Below are positions 56,949 through 63,835 of a stretch of 63,835 bases of DNA, in pieces. The stretch covers positions 1-63,835 of the forward strand of contig NZ_WBMR01000032.1 in the NCBI RefSeq assembly GCF_008923365.1, read 5' to 3'. Made by a program: the position numbers and the translations under genes. The stretch's first letter is position 1. Every line of letters begins with the position of its first letter. This DNA is from Actinomadura montaniterrae. Lineage in GTDB: Bacteria; Actinomycetota; Actinomycetes; Streptosporangiales; Streptosporangiaceae. Under the pieces are notes generated by a model. The model did not search any database and was not told where the DNA came from. It saw only the letters and a list, made by a program, of their open reading frames with translations.

Positions 56949-56996
56949 CGGTTCGCGCGCACCGGCGAACCCGCGCTCTCCGGACGGGCCGCCCGG

Positions 56997-58223
56997 TCAG
57001 GAGACGCGGCCGAGCGGCAGCGACACCCGCACGCGCCAGCGGTCGCCGTCCGGCCCCGCGCTCATCTCGCCGCGCAGCACGGTGACGCGCTCGCGGATGC
57101 CGCCGAGCCCGCGTCCGCCGCCGTGGCCCGACCCCACGCCGCGCGCCCCCAGCGGGTTGCTCATCTCCATCTCCAGCCGCTCCCCGGCGACGCCGAGGCG
57201 CAGCCGCACCGGCACCTTGCCCGCGTGCCGCAGCGCGTTCGTCAGCCCCTCCTGGACGATCCGGTACGCCTCCCGGGAGACCGCCGCGGGCACGTGCTCG
57301 ACCTGCGGGTCCACCTCCGCGTCGAGCCGCACCCCGGCGAGCCTCGTCTGCTCCAGCACGCGGCCGAGGTCCTTCAGCGTGGGCTGCGGCGCGGGCCGGG
57401 ACCGGTCCTCGCGCAGCAGCCCGAGCACGTGGTCCAGGTCCTCCAGCGCGGCGCGCGCCGACTCCTCGATCGCGCCGAGCGCCTCCCGCGCGAACTCCGG
57501 GTCGGTGTCGAGGACGCGCCCGGCCGCGCCCGCCTGCAACGTCACGACGCTGAGCGCGTGCCCCACCGAGTCGTGCAGCTCGCGCGCCAGCCGGTTGCGC
57601 TCGGCGAGCCGGACGGCCCGCGCCTCCAGGTCCGCGAGCCGCTCCGCGGCGGTCGGCCCGAGGAAGCGCGGCGCCAGCCGCGCCAGCAGGGCGCCGCCCC
57701 CGACGATGAGGACGAGCAGCACCGCGACCCCGGCGATCCCGGCGGGCGGCGCCGCCCACTCCACCCACCCTCCGGGCCGGCCCAGCCTGCCGATGAGCCG
57801 CTCGTCCCAGGTCACCAGCGGCGCCATGACCAGCACGAACGCGAATGGCGGCACGGCCAGGCTGAGCCCGCTGACGACCACGCCGGCGAACAGGTGCAGG
57901 GTGAACCACGCGCCGGACCGCGTCCGGCTCTCCCAGGTGCCCGCCGGGCCCGGCGCCAGCGCCGCCGCGGGCCCCCGCAGCAGCTCCTTGGCCAGCGAGC
58001 TCTCCAGCAGCCGCACCGACGGGACGAGCCCGGTGACGAACGCGGCGGCCGCCGGGAACACCAGCAGCGCGAGCACTCCGGCGGCGGGCCCGTTGAACGG
58101 CAGCAGCGCGGCGAGGGTCATGCCGAGGAACCAGTACGGCATGAGCAGCGCGCCGCCCACCACCAGATGGGCCCAGCGCCGCCAGGTCGTCCGCTCGATC
58201 AGCGGGTGCAGAACACCGGACAC
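56997..58223 (-). CDS. NarL-type sensor histidine kinase
   Basis: 408 residues from the GTG at 58223. Seen: four or more N-terminal helices (HLVVGGALLMPYWFLGMTLA, GPAAGVLALLVFPAAAAFVT, WFTLHLFAGVVVSGLSLAV, GIAGVAVLLVLIVGGGALLA), the HisKA_3 phosphoacceptor RELHDSVGHALSVVTLQAG, and the ATP-lid boxes REAYRIVQEGLTNALRHAGK and GGRGLGGIRERVTVLRGE. This type acts with LuxR-type regulators; the next gene is one. An overlong frame runs upstream into the copper genes but is an artefact. A stem-loop separates it from the copD-ctaG gene. Confidence 0.92.
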   Translation of the reverse strand: MSGVLHPLIERTTWRRWAHLVVGGALLMPYWFLGMTLAALLPFNGPAAGVLALLVFPAAAAFVTGLVPSVRLLESSLAKELLRGPAAALAPGPAGTWESRTRSGAWFTLHLFAGVVVSGLSLAVPPFAFVLVMAPLVTWDERLIGRLGRPGGWVEWAAPPAGIAGVAVLLVLIVGGGALLARLAPRFLGPTAAERLADLEARAVRLAERNRLARELHDSVGHALSVVTLQAGAAGRVLDTDPEFAREALGAIEESARAALEDLDHVLGLLREDRSRPAPQPTLKDLGRVLEQTRLAGVRLDAEVDPQVEHVPAAVSREAYRIVQEGLTNALRHAGKVPVRLRLGVAGERLEMEMSNPLGARGVGSGHGGGRGLGGIRERVTVLRGEMSAGPDGDRWRVRVSLPLGRVS

Positions 58224-58275
58224 ATCCCGATCCTGGCAGAACGGCGGCGCCGTCCCCTCCCCCGCGCGGCCCGAT

Positions 58276-58301
58276 CCGGCTCCCCCGCGCGGGGGAGCCG
58301 G
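58276..58301. terminator. Palindromic stem between copD-ctaG and the HK gene
   Basis: CCGGCTCCCCCGC is followed directly by its complement GCGGGGGAGCCGG, giving a 26-bp perfect palindrome in the 92-bp gap. Either a terminator for copD-ctaG or a regulatory site. Confidence 0.65.
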
Positions 58302-58315
58302 GCCGGCGTACGGGG

Positions 58316-60382
58316 TCAGGACTCGGGCTGGCGGGCGGCCTTGCGGCCCTGCTCGCCCGCGAGCCGGTCGCGCTCGGCGAGCTTGGCCAGGCGCGCGTTG
58401 TAGGCGGCGAGCTCGTCCTCCCCGTCGCCCGCCTCGCCGCGCGCGGTGCGCTCGGCGGCGCGGTCGGCCTTGCGGTCCATCCGGCGGGCCTGCCGCTGGT
58501 CGTCGGCGTACCACTGGAACGCCATCACCAGCAGGACGACGAACGTCGGCACCTCGCCGAACGCCCACGCGATCGACCCGGCGGTGTGCTGGTCGTGCAG
58601 GATCGTGGTGCCCCACGGCGGGTTGACGGCGTTGTACCAGCCGGTCGCGAGCGCCTGGTTCAGGCTCATCAGCGCGATGCCGAAGAACGCGTGGAACGGC
58701 ATCGTGACGAACAGCAGCAGCAGCCGCATCGGGTGCGGCAGCCGGCGCGGCGCCGGGTCGATGCCGAGCAGCACCCAGAAGAACAGGCAGCCGGACGCCA
58801 GGAAGTGCACCATCATCGCGATGTGCCCGAGGTGGTCCCGCATGAGGTCCTCGAACAGCGGCGTGAAGTACAGCGCGAACGTGCTGCCCATGAACAGGAT
58901 CGTGGCGAACGCCGGATGGGCGACGAACCGGACGAACCGGCTGTGCAGCATCGCGGTGAGCCACTCGCGCGGGCCGCGGTCGCCGCGGACCCGGGCGGGC
59001 TTGAGCGCGCGCAGCGCCAGCGTCGTCGGCGCGCCGACGACCAGGAAGATCGGCGTCAGCATGTTCAGCACCATGTGCTGGGCCATGTGCACGCTGAACA
59101 GGATCGGCGCGTACCGGGCGACGCCGGTCTGGGTGACGATGACGATCGTCAGCAGCCCGAAGAACCAGGAGACGGTGCGTCCGACGGGCCAGGAGTCGCC
59201 GCGCCGCCGCAGCCGCAGCACCCCGGCCAGGTAGAGCCCGCCGAGCACGACGACCAGGACGCCGAAGAACAGGTCGAAGTGCCACAGCGTCGCGAGCCGC
59301 TCGAGGTTGATGTGCGGCGGCATGTCGAAGCCGAGCTGCGTCTTGATCGCCGACTCGGTGCCGGTCTCCGGCGGCGGCGCGGTGCGGGCGAGCGCGACGG
59401 CGAGGCCCATGGTGGCGGCCATGACGGCGGCCTCGACGGCGGCGAGCCGGGCGAACGCGCGGGGCTTGCGGTCGTGCAGCGCCGGGATCGTCCGCTCGCG
59501 GTGCCACCAGCCGAACCAGCCGAGCACCGCGAACGCGATGATCTTGCCGAGGGCGAGCCGCCCGTAGTCCGTGGTGAACAGCTCCGACGGGCTCGGCAGC
59601 CGGGAGATCACGTTGACCATGCCGCTGGCGCCGACGGTGACGTAGCACCACAGCGCCATCCGGCTGAACCGCTCGGCCATGATCGGCAGCTTGTCGCGGC
59701 CGAGCAGCGCGTGCGCGCCGACGACCGCGAGGCCGCCGACCCACGGCGCGATCGCGGCGACGTGCAGCGCCACGCCGGTCACGGCGACCTCGTGGTTGGC
59801 GGCCGACGCGGAGTGCCCGGTGAGCGGCGGCGGCAGCAGCGCGATCCCGGCCATCGCCAGCAGCCCGAACGCGGCGGCGGGGGTGGTCGTGGTGCGCGCG
59901 AGCAGCGCCACCACCACGGCCAGCAGCACCACGATCATCAGCGCGGTGCCCTGCTCCAGCGAGCCGACGTAGCTGCTCAGCTCGTTGCCGCCGATGACCT
60001 CGGTGACCGGCTGGCCGAGCACGTCGGCGACGGTGAACACCAGCGTGGCCGCCGCGGCGGCGGCCCATCCGGCCGCCAGCCACGACGCCGCGCGCAGGTA
60101 GCCGACCGAGTCCCGGGACAGCTTCGGGGTCTCGCGCGCGCCCTCGACGGGCAGCAGCGCGGCGCCCGCGAGGAGCGCGCCGACGGTCAGCGCGGACAGC
60201 AGGTCCATCGCCGTCCGCGACACCGGCAGCCCCCACCGGGTGGCGGCGCCGGCGTCCCCGATGCCGGGGATGACCTGCTCGGTCACCGCCCCGCCGAGGA
60301 CGAGGGCCGCCACCAGGACGGCGGCCGCCGCGACGACCGCCAGGACGGCGGCGCGCAGGACCCGCAGGGCACCCTCATTCAC
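58316..60382 (-). CDS. CopD-CtaG fusion membrane protein
   Basis: 688 residues. The first half (~1-340) is a CopD-type copper-import protein with eight helices (TALMIVVLLAVVVALLA, HVAAIAPWVGGLAVV), the second half (~350-650) a Caa3_CtaG cytochrome oxidase assembly domain (RYAPILFSVHMAQHMVLNML, FVRFVAHPAFATILFMGSTF, GCLFFWVLLGIDPAPRR). The His-rich membrane motifs bind copper. A charged tail (RKADRAAERTARGEAG) ends it. This fusion is common in actinobacteria, and CopC is encoded directly upstream, so together they deliver periplasmic copper to the oxidase. Start GTG at 60382 lies in the last unit of a 16-bp repeat. Confidence 0.92.
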   Translation of the reverse strand: MNEGALRVLRAAVLAVVAAAAVLVAALVLGGAVTEQVIPGIGDAGAATRWGLPVSRTAMDLLSALTVGALLAGAALLPVEGARETPKLSRDSVGYLRAASWLAAGWAAAAAATLVFTVADVLGQPVTEVIGGNELSSYVGSLEQGTALMIVVLLAVVVALLARTTTTPAAAFGLLAMAGIALLPPPLTGHSASAANHEVAVTGVALHVAAIAPWVGGLAVVGAHALLGRDKLPIMAERFSRMALWCYVTVGASGMVNVISRLPSPSELFTTDYGRLALGKIIAFAVLGWFGWWHRERTIPALHDRKPRAFARLAAVEAAVMAATMGLAVALARTAPPPETGTESAIKTQLGFDMPPHINLERLATLWHFDLFFGVLVVVLGGLYLAGVLRLRRRGDSWPVGRTVSWFFGLLTIVIVTQTGVARYAPILFSVHMAQHMVLNMLTPIFLVVGAPTTLALRALKPARVRGDRGPREWLTAMLHSRFVRFVAHPAFATILFMGSTFALYFTPLFEDLMRDHLGHIAMMVHFLASGCLFFWVLLGIDPAPRRLPHPMRLLLLFVTMPFHAFFGIALMSLNQALATGWYNAVNPPWGTTILHDQHTAGSIAWAFGEVPTFVVLLVMAFQWYADDQRQARRMDRKADRAAERTARGEAGDGEDELAAYNARLAKLAERDRLAGEQGRKAARQPES

Positions 60383-60452
60383 CGCCGGCCCCGTTCACCG
60401 GCGACCCCGATCACTGGCGACCCCGTTCACTGCCGACCCCGATCACTGGCGT
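60375..60452. repeat. 16-bp tandem repeat between copC and copD-ctaG
   Basis: Four units of CCCCGWTCACYGSCGA at 60389, 60405, 60421 and 60437, plus a partial copy from 60375. On the minus strand each contains GTGA, and the last is the copD-ctaG start itself. The copC stop (60456-60458) is 4 bp away. Confidence 0.83.
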
Positions 60453-60455
60453 TCC

Positions 60456-61112
60456 TCACTCACTCGCGGCGGGCGCCGCCCCGTGCTTGCGCTTGGCCCG
60501 GTAGACGATGGCCACGCCGATGCCGATGCCGACCAGCACGCCGACGCCGACCAGGCCCCACGTCACCATCCCCGACCCGGAGTCGGAGTCGGACTCGGCG
60601 GCCTGCTGCTGGTCGATCTTCAGGGGCTGCTCGTTGCTGGTCGCGGCGGCGCCGGTCTGGTCGACCGCGCCCACGCCGCCCTTGGTCGGCGCGGCCTGCG
60701 GCTGCTCGCCGGTGCTCCCGTCCCCGCCCGCGGCGGTCGCGGTGAACGTGAGGCCGTCGGCCTGGACGGGGTGCCCGTCCGCGCCGACCACCCGGTAGGC
60801 GACGGTGTACGACCCGGCGGGCAGCGCGCCGGTCAGCTTCTGCGTGACCGTGGTGCCCGCGTGCTCGGCGGCGCCGGACTGGAAGGCCTTGCCGTGCGCG
60901 TCCTTGACGACGACCTTCGCGGTGCTGATCTTGTCGCTGAAGACCAGCTTCACCTCGGTGACCCCGGCGGCGGACTCCCCCTTGCCGGGCGTGCTGCTCA
61001 CCAGCTGCGTGTGGGCGAGCGCTGGGGTGGCCGTCACCGCGCCGAGCGCGGCGGCGAGGACGGCGACGAGACCGAGGCGGCGCAGGGGCCCGCGGGTCGT
61101 GAGGGTTCTCAT
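60456..61112 (-). CDS. copC: CopC-family copper-binding protein, membrane-anchored
   Basis: 218 residues. Seen: a signal peptide RRLGLVAVLAAALGAVTATP ending at ALA, then mature His-Thr-Gln-Leu (AHTQLVSSTPGKG), so the N-terminal His can bind Cu(II) as in CopC; a CopC beta fold (TEVKLVFSDKISTAK, SYTVAYRVVGADGHPVQADG); and a C-terminal anchor GLVGVGVLVGIGIGVAIVY with a basic tail. It should hold copper outside the membrane and pass it to CopD. The ~75 bp to the next gene are a tandem repeat. Start ATG at 61112; the ribosome site is weak. Confidence 0.92.
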   Translation of the reverse strand: MRTLTTRGPLRRLGLVAVLAAALGAVTATPALAHTQLVSSTPGKGESAAGVTEVKLVFSDKISTAKVVVKDAHGKAFQSGAAEHAGTTVTQKLTGALPAGSYTVAYRVVGADGHPVQADGLTFTATAAGGDGSTGEQPQAAPTKGGVGAVDQTGAAATSNEQPLKIDQQQAAESDSDSGSGMVTWGLVGVGVLVGIGIGVAIVYRAKRKHGAAPAASE

Positions 61113-61200
61113 GGGGTGGCCGGGTTCTCTATGTGGGAATGAGGGCCCTTCTAGCGTACTGACGCGGCGCCGATGGCACGTCCGGGGTCGGAGAAGGCCC

Positions 61201-62877
61201 TCAGAGCGTGCCCAAAGCGTGATCGCGGCCGTGCTCGGCGAACTCGGCGCGCAGCTTCGCGGCGCGCTCGGCGGTCAGCGGCTCGTAGGCCAGGGCGCGG
61301 CCGGGACGCACCCACACGTCCTGCCCGTCCACCGGTTCCCACAGGAGGCGGCGCAGCGGCCGCTTGTGCACCTTCCCCGTCGCGGTCAGCGGCATCGGCC
61401 GGACGATCCGGACGAACCGCGGCGCCCACTTCGTCCCGAGGTCGGGCTGGGCGGCCAGGAAGTCGGCGAACCCGTCGGGGTCGAACGCGGCGCCGTCGTG
61501 CAGTTCGAGCGCCGCCATCACCTGGTCGCCGGTGCGCGGGTCCGGGACGGGGTAGACGGCGCACATCACCACGGCGGGCCAGCGCGCCAGGATCCGCTCG
61601 ACCGGCGCGGCGGCGAAGTTCTCGCTGTCGACGCGGAGCCGGTCGGCGCCGCGTCCGGCGAAGTAGATGTAGCCGGCCTCGTCGCGGTAGCCGAGGTCGC
61701 CGCTCCAGTAGACGCCGCCGCGGACGCGTTCGGCGTCGGCCTCCGGGTCCTTGTAGTAGCCCTCGAAGGCGCCGGCGGCGTTGAGGCCGGCGAGCTCGCC
61801 GATGGCCTCGCCGGGGTTGAGCAGGGCGCCGGCGGCGTCGAAGCGGGCGCGGGGGCACTCGGCGCCGGTGGCGGGGTCGAGGACGGCGACCTCCAGGTCG
61901 GGGGGCGCGACGCCGAGCGCGTCGGGCGGCGAGTCCGGGGTCTTGCGCAGCGAGATCGCGCCCTCGCTGGAGCCGTAGCCCTCGATGATGCGGCACCCGA
62001 ACCGGCGCGCGAACCCGGCCATGTCCTGCGCGGACGCCTCGGTCCCGAACGCGCACTGCAGCGTGTTGTCGTGGTCGTCGGGTGCTTCGGGGGTGGCGAG
62101 GACGTAGGCGAGGGCGCGTCCGACGTAGTTGAAGTAGGTCACGCCGAACCGGCGCACGTCGGGCAGGAAGCCGGACGCGGAGAAGCGGCGGCGCAGCGCG
62201 ACGGTGGCGCCCGCGTGCACGGCCATCGCGAGGTTCGCCATGACGGCGTTGCCGTGGAACAGCGGCATCGCGACGTAGGTGACGGAGTCGCGCTCGATGC
62301 CCATCATCGCGGACCGTTCCGCGATCGCGGCGAGCCGTCCCTGCCCGCAGGCGACCGCCTTCGGCGCGCCGGTCGACCCGGAGGTGAACAGGAGCAGCAG
62401 CCGGTCCTCGGGCCGGGCGCCCGGGTCGCCGTGCTCCGCGCGGGCCTCCGCCTCGCGGAGCGACGCCGCGTACGGGTCGGAGTCGACGACGAGGACCCGG
62501 TCCGGCGGGACCGCGCCGCCGAGCGCGTCCAGCAGCGGGAGGTGCGCGGTGTCGGTGACGATCAGGTCGCAGTCGGTGTGCCGGACGTCGGCGGCCAGCT
62601 CGGCGCCGCGCCGGGTCGGGTTGATGCCGACCACGGTGGCGCGGCCGAGCGCCGCGGCGAAGATCCAGAAGACGTACTCGGGGACGTTCTCCAGCAGCAC
62701 CCCGACGTGCCGTGGGCGGCCGGGCGGCTCGGGGCAGGCGTCCGGCAGCAGCGCGGCGCGCGTGCGGGCGGCCGCCACGGCCCGCGCCCAGCTGTAGGTC
62801 TCGTCCTCGAACCGGAGCCCGGGGTGCCCGTCACCGGCCCGTTCCAGCAGAAGGTCCGCGAAGGTCGGGCTCGCCAC
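61201..62877 (-). CDS. FadD17-like acyl-CoA ligase
   Basis: 558 residues from the GTG at 62877 (a TTG at 62898 lies inside an inverted repeat and is less likely). Seen: FTSGSTGAPKAVACG, MPLFHGNAVMANLAMAVHAG, IEGYGSSEGAISLRKTPD, YWSGDLGYRDEAGYIYFAG, DRLRVDSENFAAAPVERIL and TATGKVHKRPLRRL, giving a complete AMP-forming ligase. The layout resembles mycobacterial FadD17 and related long-chain acyl-CoA synthetases; the acid is not known. AAGG lies 8 nt before the GTG. It is followed on its upstream side by a CAAGC-type palindrome that is a likely operator. Confidence 0.88.
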   Translation of the reverse strand: MASPTFADLLLERAGDGHPGLRFEDETYSWARAVAAARTRAALLPDACPEPPGRPRHVGVLLENVPEYVFWIFAAALGRATVVGINPTRRGAELAADVRHTDCDLIVTDTAHLPLLDALGGAVPPDRVLVVDSDPYAASLREAEARAEHGDPGARPEDRLLLLFTSGSTGAPKAVACGQGRLAAIAERSAMMGIERDSVTYVAMPLFHGNAVMANLAMAVHAGATVALRRRFSASGFLPDVRRFGVTYFNYVGRALAYVLATPEAPDDHDNTLQCAFGTEASAQDMAGFARRFGCRIIEGYGSSEGAISLRKTPDSPPDALGVAPPDLEVAVLDPATGAECPRARFDAAGALLNPGEAIGELAGLNAAGAFEGYYKDPEADAERVRGGVYWSGDLGYRDEAGYIYFAGRGADRLRVDSENFAAAPVERILARWPAVVMCAVYPVPDPRTGDQVMAALELHDGAAFDPDGFADFLAAQPDLGTKWAPRFVRIVRPMPLTATGKVHKRPLRRLLWEPVDGQDVWVRPGRALAYEPLTAERAAKLRAEFAEHGRDHALGTL

Positions 62878-62894
62878 GTCCGCGACCTTGCCAC

Positions 62895-62910
62895 CCAAGC
62901 TTTTGCTTGG
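62895..62910. promoter_or_regulatory. Inverted repeat CCAAGC-N4-GCTTGG
   Basis: Perfect 6-bp arms around TTTT, 17 bp before the GTG of the FadD17-like gene and at the edge of the DUF5685 gene. CAAG...CTTG palindromes are bound by repressors of lipid genes in actinobacteria, but the N4 spacing does not equal the KstR2 site (AnCAAGnnCTTGnT). Confidence 0.5.
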
Positions 62911-62924
62911 TCAAGGGGGGACGA

Positions 62925-63835
62925 TCAATTGCACCCGCAGTCGCAGTCGCAGCAGTCGCACCCGTCGCAGCAGTCGCAGTCGCATCCGCTGCAGCCGCTG
63001 CAGCAGTCGCAGCCGTCGCAGCAGTCGTCGCAGTGCCGGGTGCACCAGCAGCGGTCCCCGCAGGCCTTGCCGTGGTGCTCGCTCCAGTCGGGCTGGAACA
63101 CCCCGCAGGTCAGGCACACCGCCGTCCCGGTGAAGCACGGGATCGGCCATCCCGGCCGGCGGCCCCGCGGGCGGTGCCCGAAGTTCGCGCCGCCGCCTCC
63201 CCCGCCACCGTGCGGCGGGATCCAGCCGCCCCCATCGCCGTACCCGCCGCCCTGCGCCGGCGGGTACCCCTGGTGCGGCGGGTGGCCCTGCGGCGGGTAC
63301 GGAGCGTTCCCGTAGGGCGGCTGCGGCCCGGGCCCTTCCGGCGGGTAGGGCCCCGGCCCCTGCGGCGGGTAGGCGGCGAAGACCCGGTCGACGGAGCGGC
63401 GGACCTCCCGGTCCAGCAGCGCCCGGACGAGCCGCGGCTTCTCCATCTCCAGGTCGGCCAGCGCGAGCCGCAGCCCGTGCAGCGCGTCGTCGGCGTACCG
63501 GCGGGCCTCGGCGGGCGTGGTGCCGGTGGCCAGGAGCGGGTTGAACGCGCCGGCGGCGTGGTCGTCCGCCACGTCCTCGACGGCGTCGATCAGGTGCGCG
63601 AGACGGCCGAAGTAGCGGCCCGCTTCAGCGAGCGGCTCGGCGTTGTGCTCCTTGCCCGCGAGGACGGCGGTGTGCGCGAACACGGCCGCGACGGCGGTCT
63701 CGGTGGGCTCGGTGAGGTCGAGCAGCCGCGGTCCCGGCTCGGCCTCCAGGACGGCCTGCCGCGCGACGGCCTCGCGCAGCACCGACGGGTCGAACCCGAC
63801 GGCGGCGCCCGTCCGCGCGCCCGCCGCGTCCCAGC
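62925..63835 (-). CDS. DUF5685 protein with Cys-rich tail, N-terminus outside window
   Basis: At least 303 codons remain; the 5' end lies beyond the right edge. The first part (LREAVARQAVLEAE, EPTETAVAAVFAHTAVLAG, FGRLAHLIDAVEDVADDHAA) fits the actinobacterial DUF5685 family of unknown function. A Pro/Gly/Tyr-rich linker follows (YPPQGPGPYPPEGPGP, then GGGGGGG), then a ~70-residue tail with 23 Cys in repeats such as CDCCDGCDCC and DDCCDGCDCC, ending in CDCGCN. The Cys spacing suggests metal binding, like a metallothionein, but no role is known. The tail is made by a near-repetitive codon tract at 62930-63050. Confidence 0.75.
   Translation of the reverse strand, partial: WDAAGARTGAAVGFDPSVLREAVARQAVLEAEPGPRLLDLTEPTETAVAAVFAHTAVLAGKEHNAEPLAEAGRYFGRLAHLIDAVEDVADDHAAGAFNPLLATGTTPAEARRYADDALHGLRLALADLEMEKPRLVRALLDREVRRSVDRVFAAYPPQGPGPYPPEGPGPQPPYGNAPYPPQGHPPHQGYPPAQGGGYGDGGGWIPPHGGGGGGGANFGHRPRGRRPGWPIPCFTGTAVCLTCGVFQPDWSEHHGKACGDRCWCTRHCDDCCDGCDCCSGCSGCDCDCCDGCDCCDCDCGCN

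Noticed and set aside
62895..62910. CCAAGC-N4-GCTTGG as a KstR2 site
   Set aside because: KstR2 needs CAAG and CTTG separated by 2 bp; here the separation is 6.

Overview
This window is very GC-rich and densely coding, with frequent GTG and some TTG starts, F420-dependent enzymes, a textbook GlnR operator and actinobacterial hallmark genes (DUF4191, glnE-glnA2, MapB-type methionine aminopeptidase, SpoIIE-type phosphatase). It is the chromosome of a sporulating-type actinomycete. A Streptosporangiales/Thermomonosporaceae-like host (for example Actinomadura) is my inference; the sequence alone does not prove it.

Layout. 1-8.2 kb: end of the 2-oxoacid dehydrogenase E2 gene, a TIGR01777 SDR, peptidase E, lipB, a DUF1877 gene, lipA, DUF4191, RDD and glnA1, so E2 sits beside both lipoylation enzymes. 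8.3-15.8 kb: an accessory stretch with an NmrA-like SDR and its divergent TetR, an XRE regulator with two coupled small genes, a Pip/YhgE-like membrane protein fused to a carboxypeptidase-regulatory domain, an HhH-SNF2 ATPase and OsmC. 15.8-25.7 kb: a secreted tripeptidyl-aminopeptidase-like hydrolase, PAP2, glnE, glnA2 and a polar amino acid ABC operon. 25.8-36 kb: an orphan terpene synthase, a DUF5937 ArsR regulator with a divergent MFS gene, nadE, a PAS-GAF-SpoIIE-HATPase protein, and a TetR-DHA2 efflux operon. 36-46 kb: panB, an uncharacterised wHTH/membrane pair, a lone DppB-type permease, npdG, a 59-residue Cys/His protein, map, a ComEA-like HhH membrane protein, a 3'-phosphoesterase fused to a degenerate ligase domain, a divergent SDR/HxlR pair and DUF457. 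46-64 kb: an RR-HK-GerMN lipoprotein operon, a multipass membrane (GT-C-like) protein, a baeRF-like protein, TetR/LLM, an acyl-CoA ligase with a second LLM, an HK-LuxR pair, the copper genes copC and copD-ctaG, a FadD17-like ligase, and a truncated DUF5685 gene with a Cys-rich tail. The order E2 / TIGR01777 / lipB / lipA / DUF4191 / RDD / glnA1 ... glnE / glnA2 / TAP peptidase / panB matches M. tuberculosis Rv2215-Rv2225, here spread apart by insertions.

Functional links. Nitrogen: glnA1 has a four-half-site GlnR box, GlnE is its adenylyltransferase, and GlnA2 lacks the modifiable Tyr. Lipoate: LipB and LipA serve E2. F420: NpdG can supply F420H2 to the two LLM enzymes. Many divergent pairs carry a visible operator between them.

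Most unusual observations. (1) A ~174-bp dispersed repeat occurs twice (26815-26987 and 49266-49439). Its two hairpins keep pairing through compensatory changes. One copy (58 codons long) lies in frame inside a membrane-protein gene; the other supplies the tail and stop of the terpene synthase. It resembles, by analogy, the Rickettsia palindromic elements. (2) At least nine gene ends carry short degenerate tandem repeats that begin at or next to the stop codon, often repeating TGA in several frames. (3) A LigD-type phosphoesterase is fused to a ligase fold that has lost its nucleotidyl lysine.
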